This document shows, in pieces, positions 50,836 to 58,844 of a DNA stretch of 64,000 bases. Below the pieces are notes generated by a model. The model searched no databases. It was not told the origin of the DNA and was given only the letters and a program-made list of their open reading frames with translations. The position numbers and the translations under genes are program-made. How positions within the stretch are numbered: position 1 is the first letter of the stretch; each line of letters starts with the position of its first letter. The DNA comes from Acidobacteriota bacterium (GTDB lineage Bacteria > Acidobacteriota > Holophagae > Holophagales > Holophagaceae), in NCBI GenBank assembly GCA_016195985.1, contig JACPYP010000006.1, positions 62,001 through 126,000 of the forward strand, given 5' to 3'.

Positions 50836-50891
50836 GAGAATAGAAAACCACCTAGAGAGAGAACGGCTCTCCCTCAGGTGAGGCTATTCTC
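50836..50891 (-). promoter_or_regulatory. large three-tier hairpin in the leader of the ferredoxin-AOR genes
   Basis: Outer stem GAGAATAG/CTATTCTC (50836-50843 with 50884-50891), middle CACCT/AGGTG (50849-50853 with 50876-50880), inner GAGAG/CTCTC (50857-50861 with 50867-50871). It lies 26 bp before the ferredoxin start and 29 bp after the end of the transporter ATPase. It could be a terminator of the transporter genes, an attenuator, or a metal/cofactor-sensing leader. Confidence 0.55.
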
Positions 50892-50919
50892 CGGGCGTTA
50901 TCCAGGCAATGGACAGCGG

Positions 50920-52038
50920 TCACACTTCCGGTTCGAGGCCCTCCTTCCGGATGAGGTGGACAGCCGTGGCCTTGAAGGAGGCCACCACCGCTCGGCCCGG
51001 CTGAAGATCAAGTTCCGACAGGGATTGGGCGGTCACGAAGGCGGTCAGGAAAAACCCGCAATCCAGTTCGACTTTGTAGAAGGGGCCGCGGGGTATGACC
51101 TTGATCACAGCTCCCGGGAAGGCATTGCGGACGCTGCTGGTGTTATCGGTCTGTAAAGACAGGGCCACGTGTTCGGGGCGCACCCCGATGAGGACGGTCT
51201 GCCCGGGCTGCGCTTCGCCCACGGCCAGCACCTCCCGGCCCCCGGGGCCCTTGCGCAGACGCAGCGACACGAGGCCATCCTGGCAGCTCGCCACCTGCCC
51301 CTTGAGCAGGGTTTCCATGCCCATGAAGGAGGCCACGAAGGAATCTTCGGGGTGATTCATCACTTCCCGCAGGCCGCCCAGCTGCACGATGCGGCCTTCT
51401 CTCATCACCGCAAGGCGGTGGGCCAGCCGGGCCGCCTTGCCCTGGTCGTGGGTGGCGATGACGGCCGTGGTTCCAGTTTCCGCCAACAGGCGACCCAGAT
51501 CTCCGATGAGTTCTTCCCGCGTCGGGGCGTCCAGGGAGGAAAACGGCTCGTCCAGGAAGAGGATTTCCGGCTGGAGCACGAAGGCCCGGGCCAGGGCCGT
51601 GCGCTGGGCTTCGCCGCCGGACAGATGCTTGGCGGAGCGGTCCAGCAGGTTCCCGAGCCCCAGGCGCCCCGCCCACTCGCTCACCCGGGGCAGCCGCTCC
51701 TCCTTGGGCAGGCCGCGCAGCTTCAGGCCTGTGCCGATGTTCTCGGCCACGGTGGCGTCGAAGAGGAGGGGATCCTGGAAGACCATGGTGATGCGGCGCC
51801 GGAAGGCCTCCCGGTCGCCGCGGGCCCTGAGATCGTTGCCCAGAAAGGCCAGCGTGCCTTCGGCGGGCTGGAGCAGGCCCGCCAGAGCGAGCATGAGGGT
51901 GCTTTTGCCGGCGCCGTTGGGACCCATCAGGGCCAGCACTTCGCCTGCCCGGAGATCGAGGCTCGGCACGTCCAGCACCTGGGCGCCGTTGCGCCGCACC
52001 CGGAGGCCGCGCGCCTGGAGAACCGCCGTCCGGCTCAT
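50920..52038 (-). CDS. tungstate-type ABC transporter ATP-binding protein
   Basis: 372 residues: Walker A MGPNGAGKST, Q-loop MVFQDPLLFDATV, signature HLSGGEAQRTALARAF, Walker B ILFLDEPFSSLD, switch histidine in VIATHDQGKAA. A TOBE-type oxyanion-binding domain ends the protein (about 300-365, NAFPGAVIKVIPRGPFYKVE). Start overlaps the permease stop by four bases. With the TupA-type binding protein and permease it forms a tungstate importer, next to a tungsten enzyme. tupC would be the family name; a molybdate or phosphate-type role is less likely. Confidence 0.82.
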   Translation of the reverse strand: MSRTAVLQARGLRVRRNGAQVLDVPSLDLRAGEVLALMGPNGAGKSTLMLALAGLLQPAEGTLAFLGNDLRARGDREAFRRRITMVFQDPLLFDATVAENIGTGLKLRGLPKEERLPRVSEWAGRLGLGNLLDRSAKHLSGGEAQRTALARAFVLQPEILFLDEPFSSLDAPTREELIGDLGRLLAETGTTAVIATHDQGKAARLAHRLAVMREGRIVQLGGLREVMNHPEDSFVASFMGMETLLKGQVASCQDGLVSLRLRKGPGGREVLAVGEAQPGQTVLIGVRPEHVALSLQTDNTSSVRNAFPGAVIKVIPRGPFYKVELDCGFFLTAFVTAQSLSELDLQPGRAVVASFKATAVHLIRKEGLEPEV

Positions 52039-52733
52039 CGCGGACCGCTCCGCTGCTGCAGGTGCGTGAGCAGGGCGTTCACCGCGAAGGCCAGGAGCAG
52101 CAGGATGAAGCTGAGGGCGAAGGCCACATCGAAGTTGCCCCGGCTGGTTTCCATCACCGTGGCCGTGGTCAGCACCCGGGTGCTGCCCTTGAGGTTGCCG
52201 CCCACCATGATGGAGGCGCCCACTTCGGAAATGACGCCGCCGAAACCGGCCATGACCGCCGCCAGCAGGGGAAGCCGGGCCTCCTTCAGCAGCAGCCAGA
52301 CCATCTGCGGGCGGCTGGCGCCCAGGGAAAGGATTTGGAGGCGCAGCGCCGGCGGCAAGTGCTGCAGCGCGGCGAGGCCGAGCCCGGCGATGATCGGCGT
52401 GGCGATCACGGCCTGGGCCAGGATGATGGCGGCGGGCGTATAGAGGATGCCCAGGAATCCGAAAGGCCCATTGCGCCAGAGCAGCACGGTGACGAAGAGG
52501 CCCACCACCACGGGCGGCAGCCCCATGCCCGTGTTCACCAGGGCGATGACCAGCCGCTTGCCGGGAAACTCGTTGAGCGCCACCCCCAGGGCCAGGCCCA
52601 GCCCGAGGATGACGCTCAGCAATGTGGCGATGCCTGAAACTTTCAGCGAAAGCAGGGTGATCCGGAGCACTTCTGGATCCAGCGTGAGCAGCAGCTCAAG
52701 CGCCTTCCGGAGGCCCTCCCAGATCAGATCCAT
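52035..52733 (-). CDS. tupB: tungstate-type ABC transporter permease
   Basis: 232 residues with five to six membrane segments and the cytoplasmic loop ASRPQMVWLLLKEARLPLLA (EAA-like). LLKVSGIATLLSVILGLGLA at the N terminus and FGGVISEVGASIMVGGNLKG are typical of the TupB/WtpB group. Together with the overlapping ATPase it forms the membrane part of the importer. The binding-protein gene is not adjacent but lies beyond the P5C dehydrogenase gene, an unusual order. Confidence 0.82.
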   Translation of the reverse strand: MDLIWEGLRKALELLLTLDPEVLRITLLSLKVSGIATLLSVILGLGLALGVALNEFPGKRLVIALVNTGMGLPPVVVGLFVTVLLWRNGPFGFLGILYTPAAIILAQAVIATPIIAGLGLAALQHLPPALRLQILSLGASRPQMVWLLLKEARLPLLAAVMAGFGGVISEVGASIMVGGNLKGSTRVLTTATVMETSRGNFDVAFALSFILLLLAFAVNALLTHLQQRSGPR

Positions 52734-52753
52734 TTAGCGGCCGCTCAAAAAAA

Positions 52754-52823
52754 CACCACGGAGACACGGAGTTCGCAGAGGAAAACACGGAGAAAGACAG
52801 TGCGCTCCGCGCCTCCGTGGTGA
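52754..52823. repeat. CACGGAG-type inverted repeat
   Basis: Left arm CACCACGGAGACACGGAG (52754-52771), right arm TCCGCGCCTCCGTGGTGA (52806-52823); between the permease and P5C dehydrogenase genes. Same rhythm as the CACCAAG repeats but with CGGAG units. Confidence 0.8.
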
Positions 52824-52834
52824 GATTGCCAGGG

Positions 52835-54466
52835 TTACTCAGCTTCGAGGAAGGGGAACTTGATGTCCCGAGGCGGCGTGAAGCTCTCCTTGATGGTGCG
52901 GGGCGAGGTCCAGCGGATGAGGTTCAGCAGGCTGCCCGCCTTGTCGTTGGTGCCCGAGGCGCGGGCCCCGCCGAAGGGCTGGTGGCCCACCACGGCGCCG
53001 GTGCACTTGTCGTTGATGTAGAAGTTGCCGGCGGTGTAGGCCAGGGCCTTGGTGAGGTGCTCGATGACGTAGCGGTCCTTCGCGAAGATGGCGCCGGTCA
53101 GGGCGTAGGGCGAGGTCTCGTCCAGCACCTTGAGGGTCTCTTCCAGCTTGGCGTCGTCGTAGACGTAGACTGTCACCACCGGCGCGAAGATCTCCTCTTC
53201 CATGGTCACGAACTTGGGGTCCGTGGTGAGGATGACCGTGGGCTCGATGAAGTAGCCCTTGGTCTTGTCGCCCTTGCCGCCCGCGATGATCTCGGCATCC
53301 TTGGCGTCCCGGGCCATCTCGATGTACTTCATGGTGCTGTCGAAGGCGGGCTCGTCGATGACGGCGTTGAAGAAGTTGCGGAAATCCCGCACGTCGCCCA
53401 TCTTGACCTCGCCAAGGAAGGCGAGGAGCTGCTTCTTCACCTCGGCCCAACGGGAGGCAGGGATGTAGACGCGGGAGCAGGCCGAGCACTTCTGCCCCTG
53501 GTACTCGAAGCCCGCGCGGACGATGGCCGCCGTGGTCTCCTCCGGGTCCGCGGAGGCGTGCATGAAGATGTAATCCTTGCCGCCAGTCTCGCCCACGAGC
53601 CGGGGGTAGCTCTTGTAGCGCGCCAGGTTGTCGCCGATGGCCTTCCACATGCCGTTGAAGACGCCGGTGGAGCCCGTGAAGTGCAGGCCCGCGAAATCGC
53701 GGTGGTCCAAAGCGATCTTGCCGATCATGGAGCCGCGGCCGGGGATGAAGTTGATGACGCCGTCCGGCAGGCCCGCTTCCTTGTAGAGCTGCATGAGGTA
53801 GTAGTTGGAAAGCACGGACGTGGAGGCGGGCTTCCACACCACGGTGTTGCCCATGATGGCGGGAGCCGTGGCTAGGTTGGCGCCGATGGCCGTGAAATTG
53901 AAGGGGGACACGGCGAGGACGAAACCTTCCAGCGGTCGGTAGTCCAGGCGGTTCCACACATGGGGATCCGAGATGGGCTGGTGCTGGTAGAGGTCCTCCA
54001 TGTACTTCGCGTTGAAGCGGAAGAAGTCGGCGGTTTCGCAGGTGGCGTCGATCTCCGCCTGGTAGGCGCTCTTCGACTGGTTGAGCATGGTGGCGGCATT
54101 GAGGATGTAGCGGTACTTGCCCGAAATCAGGCTGGCCATCTTGTGGAAGATGGCGGCGCGATCCTGCCAGGGGGTGGCCTCCCAATCCTTCTTGGCGGCC
54201 AGCGCGGCTTCGATGGCCATGCGCACTTCGGCCTCTCCCGCCTCATGGTACGTGGCCAGCACATGCTGGTGGTCGTGGGGACACACGGCCTTCTGGACCT
54301 TGCCCGTGCGGACTTCCTTCCCGCCGATGATGAGGGGGATGTCCAGCTGCAGGTTGAACTGCCGCTCCAACTCGGCCTTCAGCAGGGCGCGCTCTTTGGA
54401 TCCGGGCGCGTACTGGAGAATCGCTTCGTTATGGGAGGCGGGCAGGCTGAAGATCGCGTTCGACAT
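52835..54466 (-). CDS. pruA: L-glutamate gamma-semialdehyde (1-pyrroline-5-carboxylate) dehydrogenase
   Basis: 543 residues of the ALDH4 type (eukaryote-like length, not the large bifunctional PutA). Features: VLAVSPFNFTAIGANLATAP, GVINFIPGRGSMIGKIALDH, catalytic region RLVGETGGKDYIFMHASADP, nucleophile Cys in FEYQGQKCSACSRVYIP, and near the end GHQPFGGARASGTNDKAGS. It oxidises glutamate semialdehyde from proline or arginine to glutamate with NAD. It is placed six bases after the tungstate-binding-protein gene and upstream of its permease, inside the tungsten cluster. Confidence 0.92.
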   Translation of the reverse strand: MSNAIFSLPASHNEAILQYAPGSKERALLKAELERQFNLQLDIPLIIGGKEVRTGKVQKAVCPHDHQHVLATYHEAGEAEVRMAIEAALAAKKDWEATPWQDRAAIFHKMASLISGKYRYILNAATMLNQSKSAYQAEIDATCETADFFRFNAKYMEDLYQHQPISDPHVWNRLDYRPLEGFVLAVSPFNFTAIGANLATAPAIMGNTVVWKPASTSVLSNYYLMQLYKEAGLPDGVINFIPGRGSMIGKIALDHRDFAGLHFTGSTGVFNGMWKAIGDNLARYKSYPRLVGETGGKDYIFMHASADPEETTAAIVRAGFEYQGQKCSACSRVYIPASRWAEVKKQLLAFLGEVKMGDVRDFRNFFNAVIDEPAFDSTMKYIEMARDAKDAEIIAGGKGDKTKGYFIEPTVILTTDPKFVTMEEEIFAPVVTVYVYDDAKLEETLKVLDETSPYALTGAIFAKDRYVIEHLTKALAYTAGNFYINDKCTGAVVGHQPFGGARASGTNDKAGSLLNLIRWTSPRTIKESFTPPRDIKFPFLEAE

Positions 54467-54472
54467 GGATTC

Positions 54473-55354
54473 TTATCTCCTTCCGGCGTCCACTTCCGGA
54501 ACGTCGGCATCGAGAAAGAATAGCGGCGATCCATAGAGCTTGATTCCGAATTCTTTGATCCGTGCCTGGACAGGTTTCGACACCAGGAAGTCAGCAAAAG
54601 CGCGGCCTCCAGCGCTGTTCACTTTCGGGAAGCGCGTGGTATTCAGCTCGATCACGTGATAGACATTCCTGAGGGAGGGATCGCCTTCATGCAGGATGGC
54701 CAGCCCGAGGGTTTTCCGCAGGGCGAAGTACGTGCCCCGGTCTGACAATGTGTATGCCTTTTTTTCCGCCGCCACGGCCAGGGTCTGGCCCATTCCCTGG
54801 CCCGTCTGCTGGTGCCAGGCCTGCCCTTCGACCGCGATGCCGGCGGCCTTCCACAGCTTCAGCTCCATGGCGTGGGTACCGGAGTTGTCGCCGCGCGAGA
54901 TGAAGAGCGACTTGGCGGCGGCGATGCGCTGGAAGCTTTCCTGGGCATTGTGCTTGGCCACGCCTGCAGGATCTGCGGAAGGGCCGAGCAGCACGAAATC
55001 GTTATGCATGACGATCCGGCGGTTGACGCCCGCGCCCTCGGCCACCAGGGCCTTCTCGGCCTCCGGGGAGTGGACCAGCAGCACGTCGGCCTCGCCGCGC
55101 TTGCCCATGGCGATGGCCTGGCCGGAGCCCACCGCGATGGTCTTGATCTGGTACCCCGTCTGCTTCTCGAAGGCTGGAATGAGCTCGTCCAGCAAACCCG
55201 AATCCTGGGTGCTGGTGGTGGTGGCCAGGATCACCGTGGGCTGGGTGGGCTTGGGCTGTGCGGGCTTGGTCTGCGGCGGCGCGGCGGCCAGGAGGAGGGA
55301 GGCCATGGCGGAGGCCAGGGACAAGCTCCATCGCTTGATTGTGGATCGATGCAT
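54473..55354 (-). CDS. tupA: tungstate-binding periplasmic protein
   Basis: 293 residues with a signal peptide (RSTIKRWSLSLASAMASLLL). TupA signatures are TTTSTQDSGLLDELIPAFEK, DVLLVHSPEAEKALVAEGAG, IVMHNDFVLLGP, SRGDNSGTHAMEL and YTLSDRGTY; several of these form the oxyanion pocket in TupA. High-affinity tungstate uptake is inferred from the family and from the AOR gene downstream. GGAGG precedes the ATG by five bases. It is the first transporter gene after the ModE-type regulator gene. Confidence 0.88.
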   Translation of the reverse strand: MHRSTIKRWSLSLASAMASLLLAAAPPQTKPAQPKPTQPTVILATTTSTQDSGLLDELIPAFEKQTGYQIKTIAVGSGQAIAMGKRGEADVLLVHSPEAEKALVAEGAGVNRRIVMHNDFVLLGPSADPAGVAKHNAQESFQRIAAAKSLFISRGDNSGTHAMELKLWKAAGIAVEGQAWHQQTGQGMGQTLAVAAEKKAYTLSDRGTYFALRKTLGLAILHEGDPSLRNVYHVIELNTTRFPKVNSAGGRAFADFLVSKPVQARIKEFGIKLYGSPLFFLDADVPEVDAGRR

Positions 55355-55432
55355 GTTGACCTCCGGTCGATAGTCTTGCAGGAATACAACGGTCAGTGAA
55401 GGTTGAGGCGGCTTGTTTTGCGGAATATCACA

Positions 55433-55792
55433 TCAGGAGAACAGGCGTTTCCGGAAAGCCTTCACGTCCTCCGCGATGGCTTCGGAGGCCTTGGTCTGGA
55501 TGACGCGGAACCGGGCCAGAGCCTCCTGGCCCAGGGGCGTCACCTGGGCGCCGCCGCCCTGGGGCCCGCCCTTGACCGCTACCACCACCGGCGATTTGAA
55601 GCTCTGGTTCATCTCGTCCACGAGCATCCATGCCTTGCGGTAGCTCATGTCCAGTTCGCGCGCCGCGGCGGAAATGGATCCCACGCGTCCGATGACTTCG
55701 AGAAGGTCCGCCTTGCCCTGGCCGATGGCGATGTTTTCACCGTAGGCGATGCGGATGCGGATGGTGGTGGCCTGCTGAGTGGGCTTGGTCAT
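55433..55792 (-). CDS. ModE-type HTH protein without sensor domain
   Basis: 119 residues from an ATG with AGGA seven bases upstream. It is the N-terminal winged-helix part of ModE: LLEVIGRVGSISAAARELDM, SYRKAWMLVDEMNQSFKSPV, GGPQGGGAQVTPLGQEAL. The Mop/TOBE domains that bind molybdate or tungstate in full-length ModE are absent. It stands 78 bp upstream of tupA on the same strand and is probably a regulator of the tungsten genes. How it senses metal is unclear. Confidence 0.8.
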   Translation of the reverse strand: MTKPTQQATTIRIRIAYGENIAIGQGKADLLEVIGRVGSISAAARELDMSYRKAWMLVDEMNQSFKSPVVVAVKGGPQGGGAQVTPLGQEALARFRVIQTKASEAIAEDVKAFRKRLFS

Positions 55793-55900
55793 GGCGGTTT
55801 CCTGGGGATCCACCATTATCATCACGGCCCGCAAGTGGTGGCGCCTGAATCCAGAGCGCCGCCAGCCCCCAAGGAGGGGCCGGGCCCTGGGCCACCGGCG

Positions 55901-57028
55901 CTACTTCTTCCCGAAGAAGCCGAGGATCGCCACCGCCACCTCTTCGCGCATGGCCTCGGTCATTTCGGGATAGACGGGCAGGCTCAGCACTTCCTTGGCC
56001 GCCCGTTCGGATTCCGGCAGCTGGCCCGTCTTGTACCCGAGATCCTTGAAGCAGGGCTGTTCGTGCAGGCAGATGGGGTAGTAGATGGCGCTGCCGATGC
56101 CGCGTTCCTTCAGATGGGCCTGCAGCGCGTCGCGCTTGCCGCCCTTCACGCGGATGGTGAACTGGTTGTAGATGTGGCGGCCCTCAGGCACCACCTCCAG
56201 AGGCAGCACCACCTCGTCGGCGGCCAGGCTCTGCATGCGATCGAGGTACCAGGCGGCATGCTTCCGGCGGCCTTCATGCCACCCGTCGAGCATGGGCAGC
56301 TTGGCCCGCAGCACCAGAGCCTGGAATTCGTCCATGCGGCCGTTCATGCCCACTTCGTGGTGCATGTAGACCGGCTCCATGCCGTGAACGCGGATGCGGC
56401 GCACCCGGCCGGCCAGGGTCGCGTCGTCGCGGATGGCGGTCATGCCTGCATCTCCGAAAGCGCCCAGATTCTTGGTGGGGTAGAAGCTGTAGGCGGTCAT
56501 GTCGCCGAACTGGCCCGCCGACTTGCCCCAGCCCTTGGCGCCGAGACTCTGGCAGGCGTCCTCGACCACAGGCAGGCCGTGCTTTTGGGCCACCGCCATG
56601 ATGCCGGGCATGTCCGCCAGCTGGCCGAAAAGGTGCACGGGCATGATGGCCTTGGTGCGGGGCGTGATGGCCGCTTCCACCAGGGCCCCGGTGGCGTTGA
56701 AGGTGGCGGGTTCCAGATCGATGAAGACGGGCTTGGCGCCCAGGCGGGATACGACGCCGGCCGTGGCGAAGAAGGTGAAGCTGGGGACGATCACCTCGTC
56801 GCCGTGGCCGATGCCCAGGGCCATGAGAGCCGCCAGCTGGGCATCCGTCCCGCTGGACATGCCCACCGCGTGGGCGGCGCCCGCATAGGCGGAGATCTCC
56901 GCCTCCAGGCCCTTGACGTTCTCGCCGAGGATGAACGCCGAGCGGTCGATGAGGCCCGTGAGGCCTTCCAACACCTTCGTCTTGACAGCGGCGTTCTGCG
57001 GGGCGAGCTCAAGCATCGGGACAGGCAT
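55901..57028 (-). CDS. DegT/DnrJ/EryC1/StrS-family sugar aminotransferase
   Basis: 375 residues. PLP fold with SSGTDAQLAALMALGIGHGD, EVIVPSFTFFATAGVVSRLG, VVEDACQSLGA, and the Schiff-base lysine in FYPTKNLGAFGDAGM, followed by GMNGRMDEFQALVLRAKLPM. The family transaminates nucleotide-linked keto sugars for surface polysaccharides. No other sugar-nucleotide gene is nearby, so the pathway is not shown. The ATG at 57028 has GGAGG five bases upstream. Confidence 0.87.
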   Translation of the reverse strand: MPVPMLELAPQNAAVKTKVLEGLTGLIDRSAFILGENVKGLEAEISAYAGAAHAVGMSSGTDAQLAALMALGIGHGDEVIVPSFTFFATAGVVSRLGAKPVFIDLEPATFNATGALVEAAITPRTKAIMPVHLFGQLADMPGIMAVAQKHGLPVVEDACQSLGAKGWGKSAGQFGDMTAYSFYPTKNLGAFGDAGMTAIRDDATLAGRVRRIRVHGMEPVYMHHEVGMNGRMDEFQALVLRAKLPMLDGWHEGRRKHAAWYLDRMQSLAADEVVLPLEVVPEGRHIYNQFTIRVKGGKRDALQAHLKERGIGSAIYYPICLHEQPCFKDLGYKTGQLPESERAAKEVLSLPVYPEMTEAMREEVAVAILGFFGKK

Positions 57029-57116
57029 GGGTGCCTCCAAATTCGGTTTTCAAGTATGCCAGCGGGTCAAGTGAGATTCCGTCACATCGGAACCACGAGC
57101 GCCAAAGCAGAAAATC

Positions 57117-57170
57117 TCACCGCCAAGACGCCAAGAACGGCTTATGTTTTCCTTGGTGTCTTGGCGGTGA
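57117..57170. repeat. CGCCAAG-type inverted repeat
   Basis: Left arm TCACCGCCAAGACGCCAAGA (57117-57136), right arm CCTTGGTGTCTTGGCGGTGA (57151-57170); between lysS and the aminotransferase gene, six bases from the lysS stop. Member of the family at 23587. Confidence 0.85.
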
Positions 57171-57175
57171 TCCGT

Positions 57176-58690
57176 TCACTCAGCATGATCGGAGCCTTCA
57201 ATCGGCTTCATAGGGCGCATTAATGGGAAGAGGATGACGTCCCGGATGCTGGCGCTGTTGGTGAGCAGCATGACCAAGCGGTCGATGCCGATGCCTTCGC
57301 CGCCCGTGGGCGGCAGGCCGTGTTCCAGGCTGGTGACGAAATCCTGATCCAGCAGCATGGCTTCGTCGTTGCCGGCCTCGCGCTCTTCCATCTGCGCCTG
57401 GAAGCGGCCCATCTGGTCGATGGGATCGTTCAGCTCCGAGTAGGCGTTCGCCAACTCCATGCCGCCGATGAACAGTTCGAAGCGGTCCACGAAACGGTCA
57501 TCGCCCTCCAGAGTCTTCGTGAGGGGTGACAGCTCGATGGGATAATCGGTGATGAAGGTGGGCTGGATGAGCTGTTTCTCGGCGTGGTGCTCGAAGAGAT
57601 CGCCCAGCAGCGTGCCCACGGTCTTCTTGTCCACATCCTCGATGTGGGCGGCCTTGGCCAGGGCGCGCACGCTGTCGCCGTCCTCCAGCAGGCGCCGCTC
57701 GATGCCGCCGTATTCGGCGATGGCATCCTTCATGGTGAGGCGCCGGAAGGGGGTGGCGTACGAGATCACCGCCTCGCCCCAGGGCAACTCCTGCGAGCCC
57801 ATGACATCGCGGGTCACAGTCTCGAACAGTTTCTCCGTGAGGGCCATCATGTCGCGCAGGTCGCTGCCGGCCTCGTACATCTCCATCATTGTGAATTCCG
57901 GATTGTGCCGGACGCTGATGCCTTCATTGCGGAAGCTGCGGTTGATCTCGAACACCTTCTCGAAGCCGCCCACGATGAGCCGCTTGAGGTAGAGCTCCGG
58001 CGCGATGCGGAGGTAGAGGTCCATGTCCAGCGCGTTGTGGTGCGTGATGAAGGGCCGGGCGGTGGCGCCGCCTGGAATGGGCTGCATCATGGGGGTTTCC
58101 ACTTCCAGGTAGCCCTGCCCTTCCATGAAGCGGCGCACCGCGCTCACGATGCGGGAGCGGGTCTGGAAGGTCTTCAGCACGTCGCTGTTGGAGACCAGAT
58201 CCAGGTACCGCTGGCGGTACCGCTGCTCCTTGTCCTGCAGGCCGTGCCACTTTTCCGGCAGCGGCAGCAGGGCCTTGCTCAGGAACTGGATCTCCTTCAC
58301 ACGCACGCTCAGTTCGCCCGTCTTGGTGCGCATGAGCGGGCCCGTGACGCTGATGTAATCGCCCATGTCCAAGAGCTTCAGGAGCTCCCAATCGGTCCCG
58401 GACAGGTCATTCATCCGGAAGAAACCCTGCATCTTCTCGCCGTTCTCAGCGAGGTGGGCGAACACGCTCTTGCCCATTTCGCGGATGGCGAGAATGCGTC
58501 CCATGACCGATACCGTGAGGCCCAGGCCTTCCAGCTTCTCGTTGGTCCAGGCCTCCGCGTCGGCGTAAGCCGCGGCCAGTTCGGCGATGCCGTGGGTGCG
58601 CCGGGCCTTCCGCGGCCAGGGATCCACGCCCAGGTCCTTGAGCTTCTGGACCTTTTCGAGACGCACGTCGCGGTACTGGTTGGGCTGCAT
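57176..58690 (-). CDS. lysS: lysyl-tRNA synthetase, class II
   Basis: 504 residues. The N-terminal OB-fold (about 60-150) contains ILAIREMGKSVFAHLAENGE. The class II core shows motif 1 (RRFMEGQGYLEVETPMMQPI), motif 2 (FRNEGISVRHNPEFTMMEMY) and motif 3 (GGEGIGIDRLVMLLTNSASI). It charges tRNA-Lys. The ATG at 58690 has GGAG upstream and is preferred over a more distal start, giving the usual length. Confidence 0.95.
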   Translation of the reverse strand: MQPNQYRDVRLEKVQKLKDLGVDPWPRKARRTHGIAELAAAYADAEAWTNEKLEGLGLTVSVMGRILAIREMGKSVFAHLAENGEKMQGFFRMNDLSGTDWELLKLLDMGDYISVTGPLMRTKTGELSVRVKEIQFLSKALLPLPEKWHGLQDKEQRYRQRYLDLVSNSDVLKTFQTRSRIVSAVRRFMEGQGYLEVETPMMQPIPGGATARPFITHHNALDMDLYLRIAPELYLKRLIVGGFEKVFEINRSFRNEGISVRHNPEFTMMEMYEAGSDLRDMMALTEKLFETVTRDVMGSQELPWGEAVISYATPFRRLTMKDAIAEYGGIERRLLEDGDSVRALAKAAHIEDVDKKTVGTLLGDLFEHHAEKQLIQPTFITDYPIELSPLTKTLEGDDRFVDRFELFIGGMELANAYSELNDPIDQMGRFQAQMEEREAGNDEAMLLDQDFVTSLEHGLPPTGGEGIGIDRLVMLLTNSASIRDVILFPLMRPMKPIEGSDHAE

Positions 58691-58783
58691 GGGAACTCCG
58701 GCACGAACCATGTAGTTTACCGAAACCCTCAGCGTTCTCCGAAGCTGCTGGCGCGAAACTGTCCTTCCGCTTCCAAAGAGCGA

Positions 58784-58844
58784 GCGGCATAAGGGGCCGT
58801 AACGAAAGGGCCAGAAAGGCGCTGGTTATTTCGCAGCGGCCCCT
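58784..58844. repeat. second copy of the GCGGCATAAGGGGCCGTA element with hairpin
   Basis: Bases 58784-58801 are identical to 5023-5040. Arms AGGGGCCG/CGGCCCCT (58792-58799 with 58837-58844) form a stem that, as in the first copy, lies at the 3' end of a leftward gene; here it overlaps the last codons. Confidence 0.7.

Noticed and set aside
55355-55432. Full ModE/TunR operator upstream of tupA
   Set aside because: Only weak half-site-like pieces (GTTGTATT on the minus strand) are seen; no symmetric ATCG-TATATA pair.
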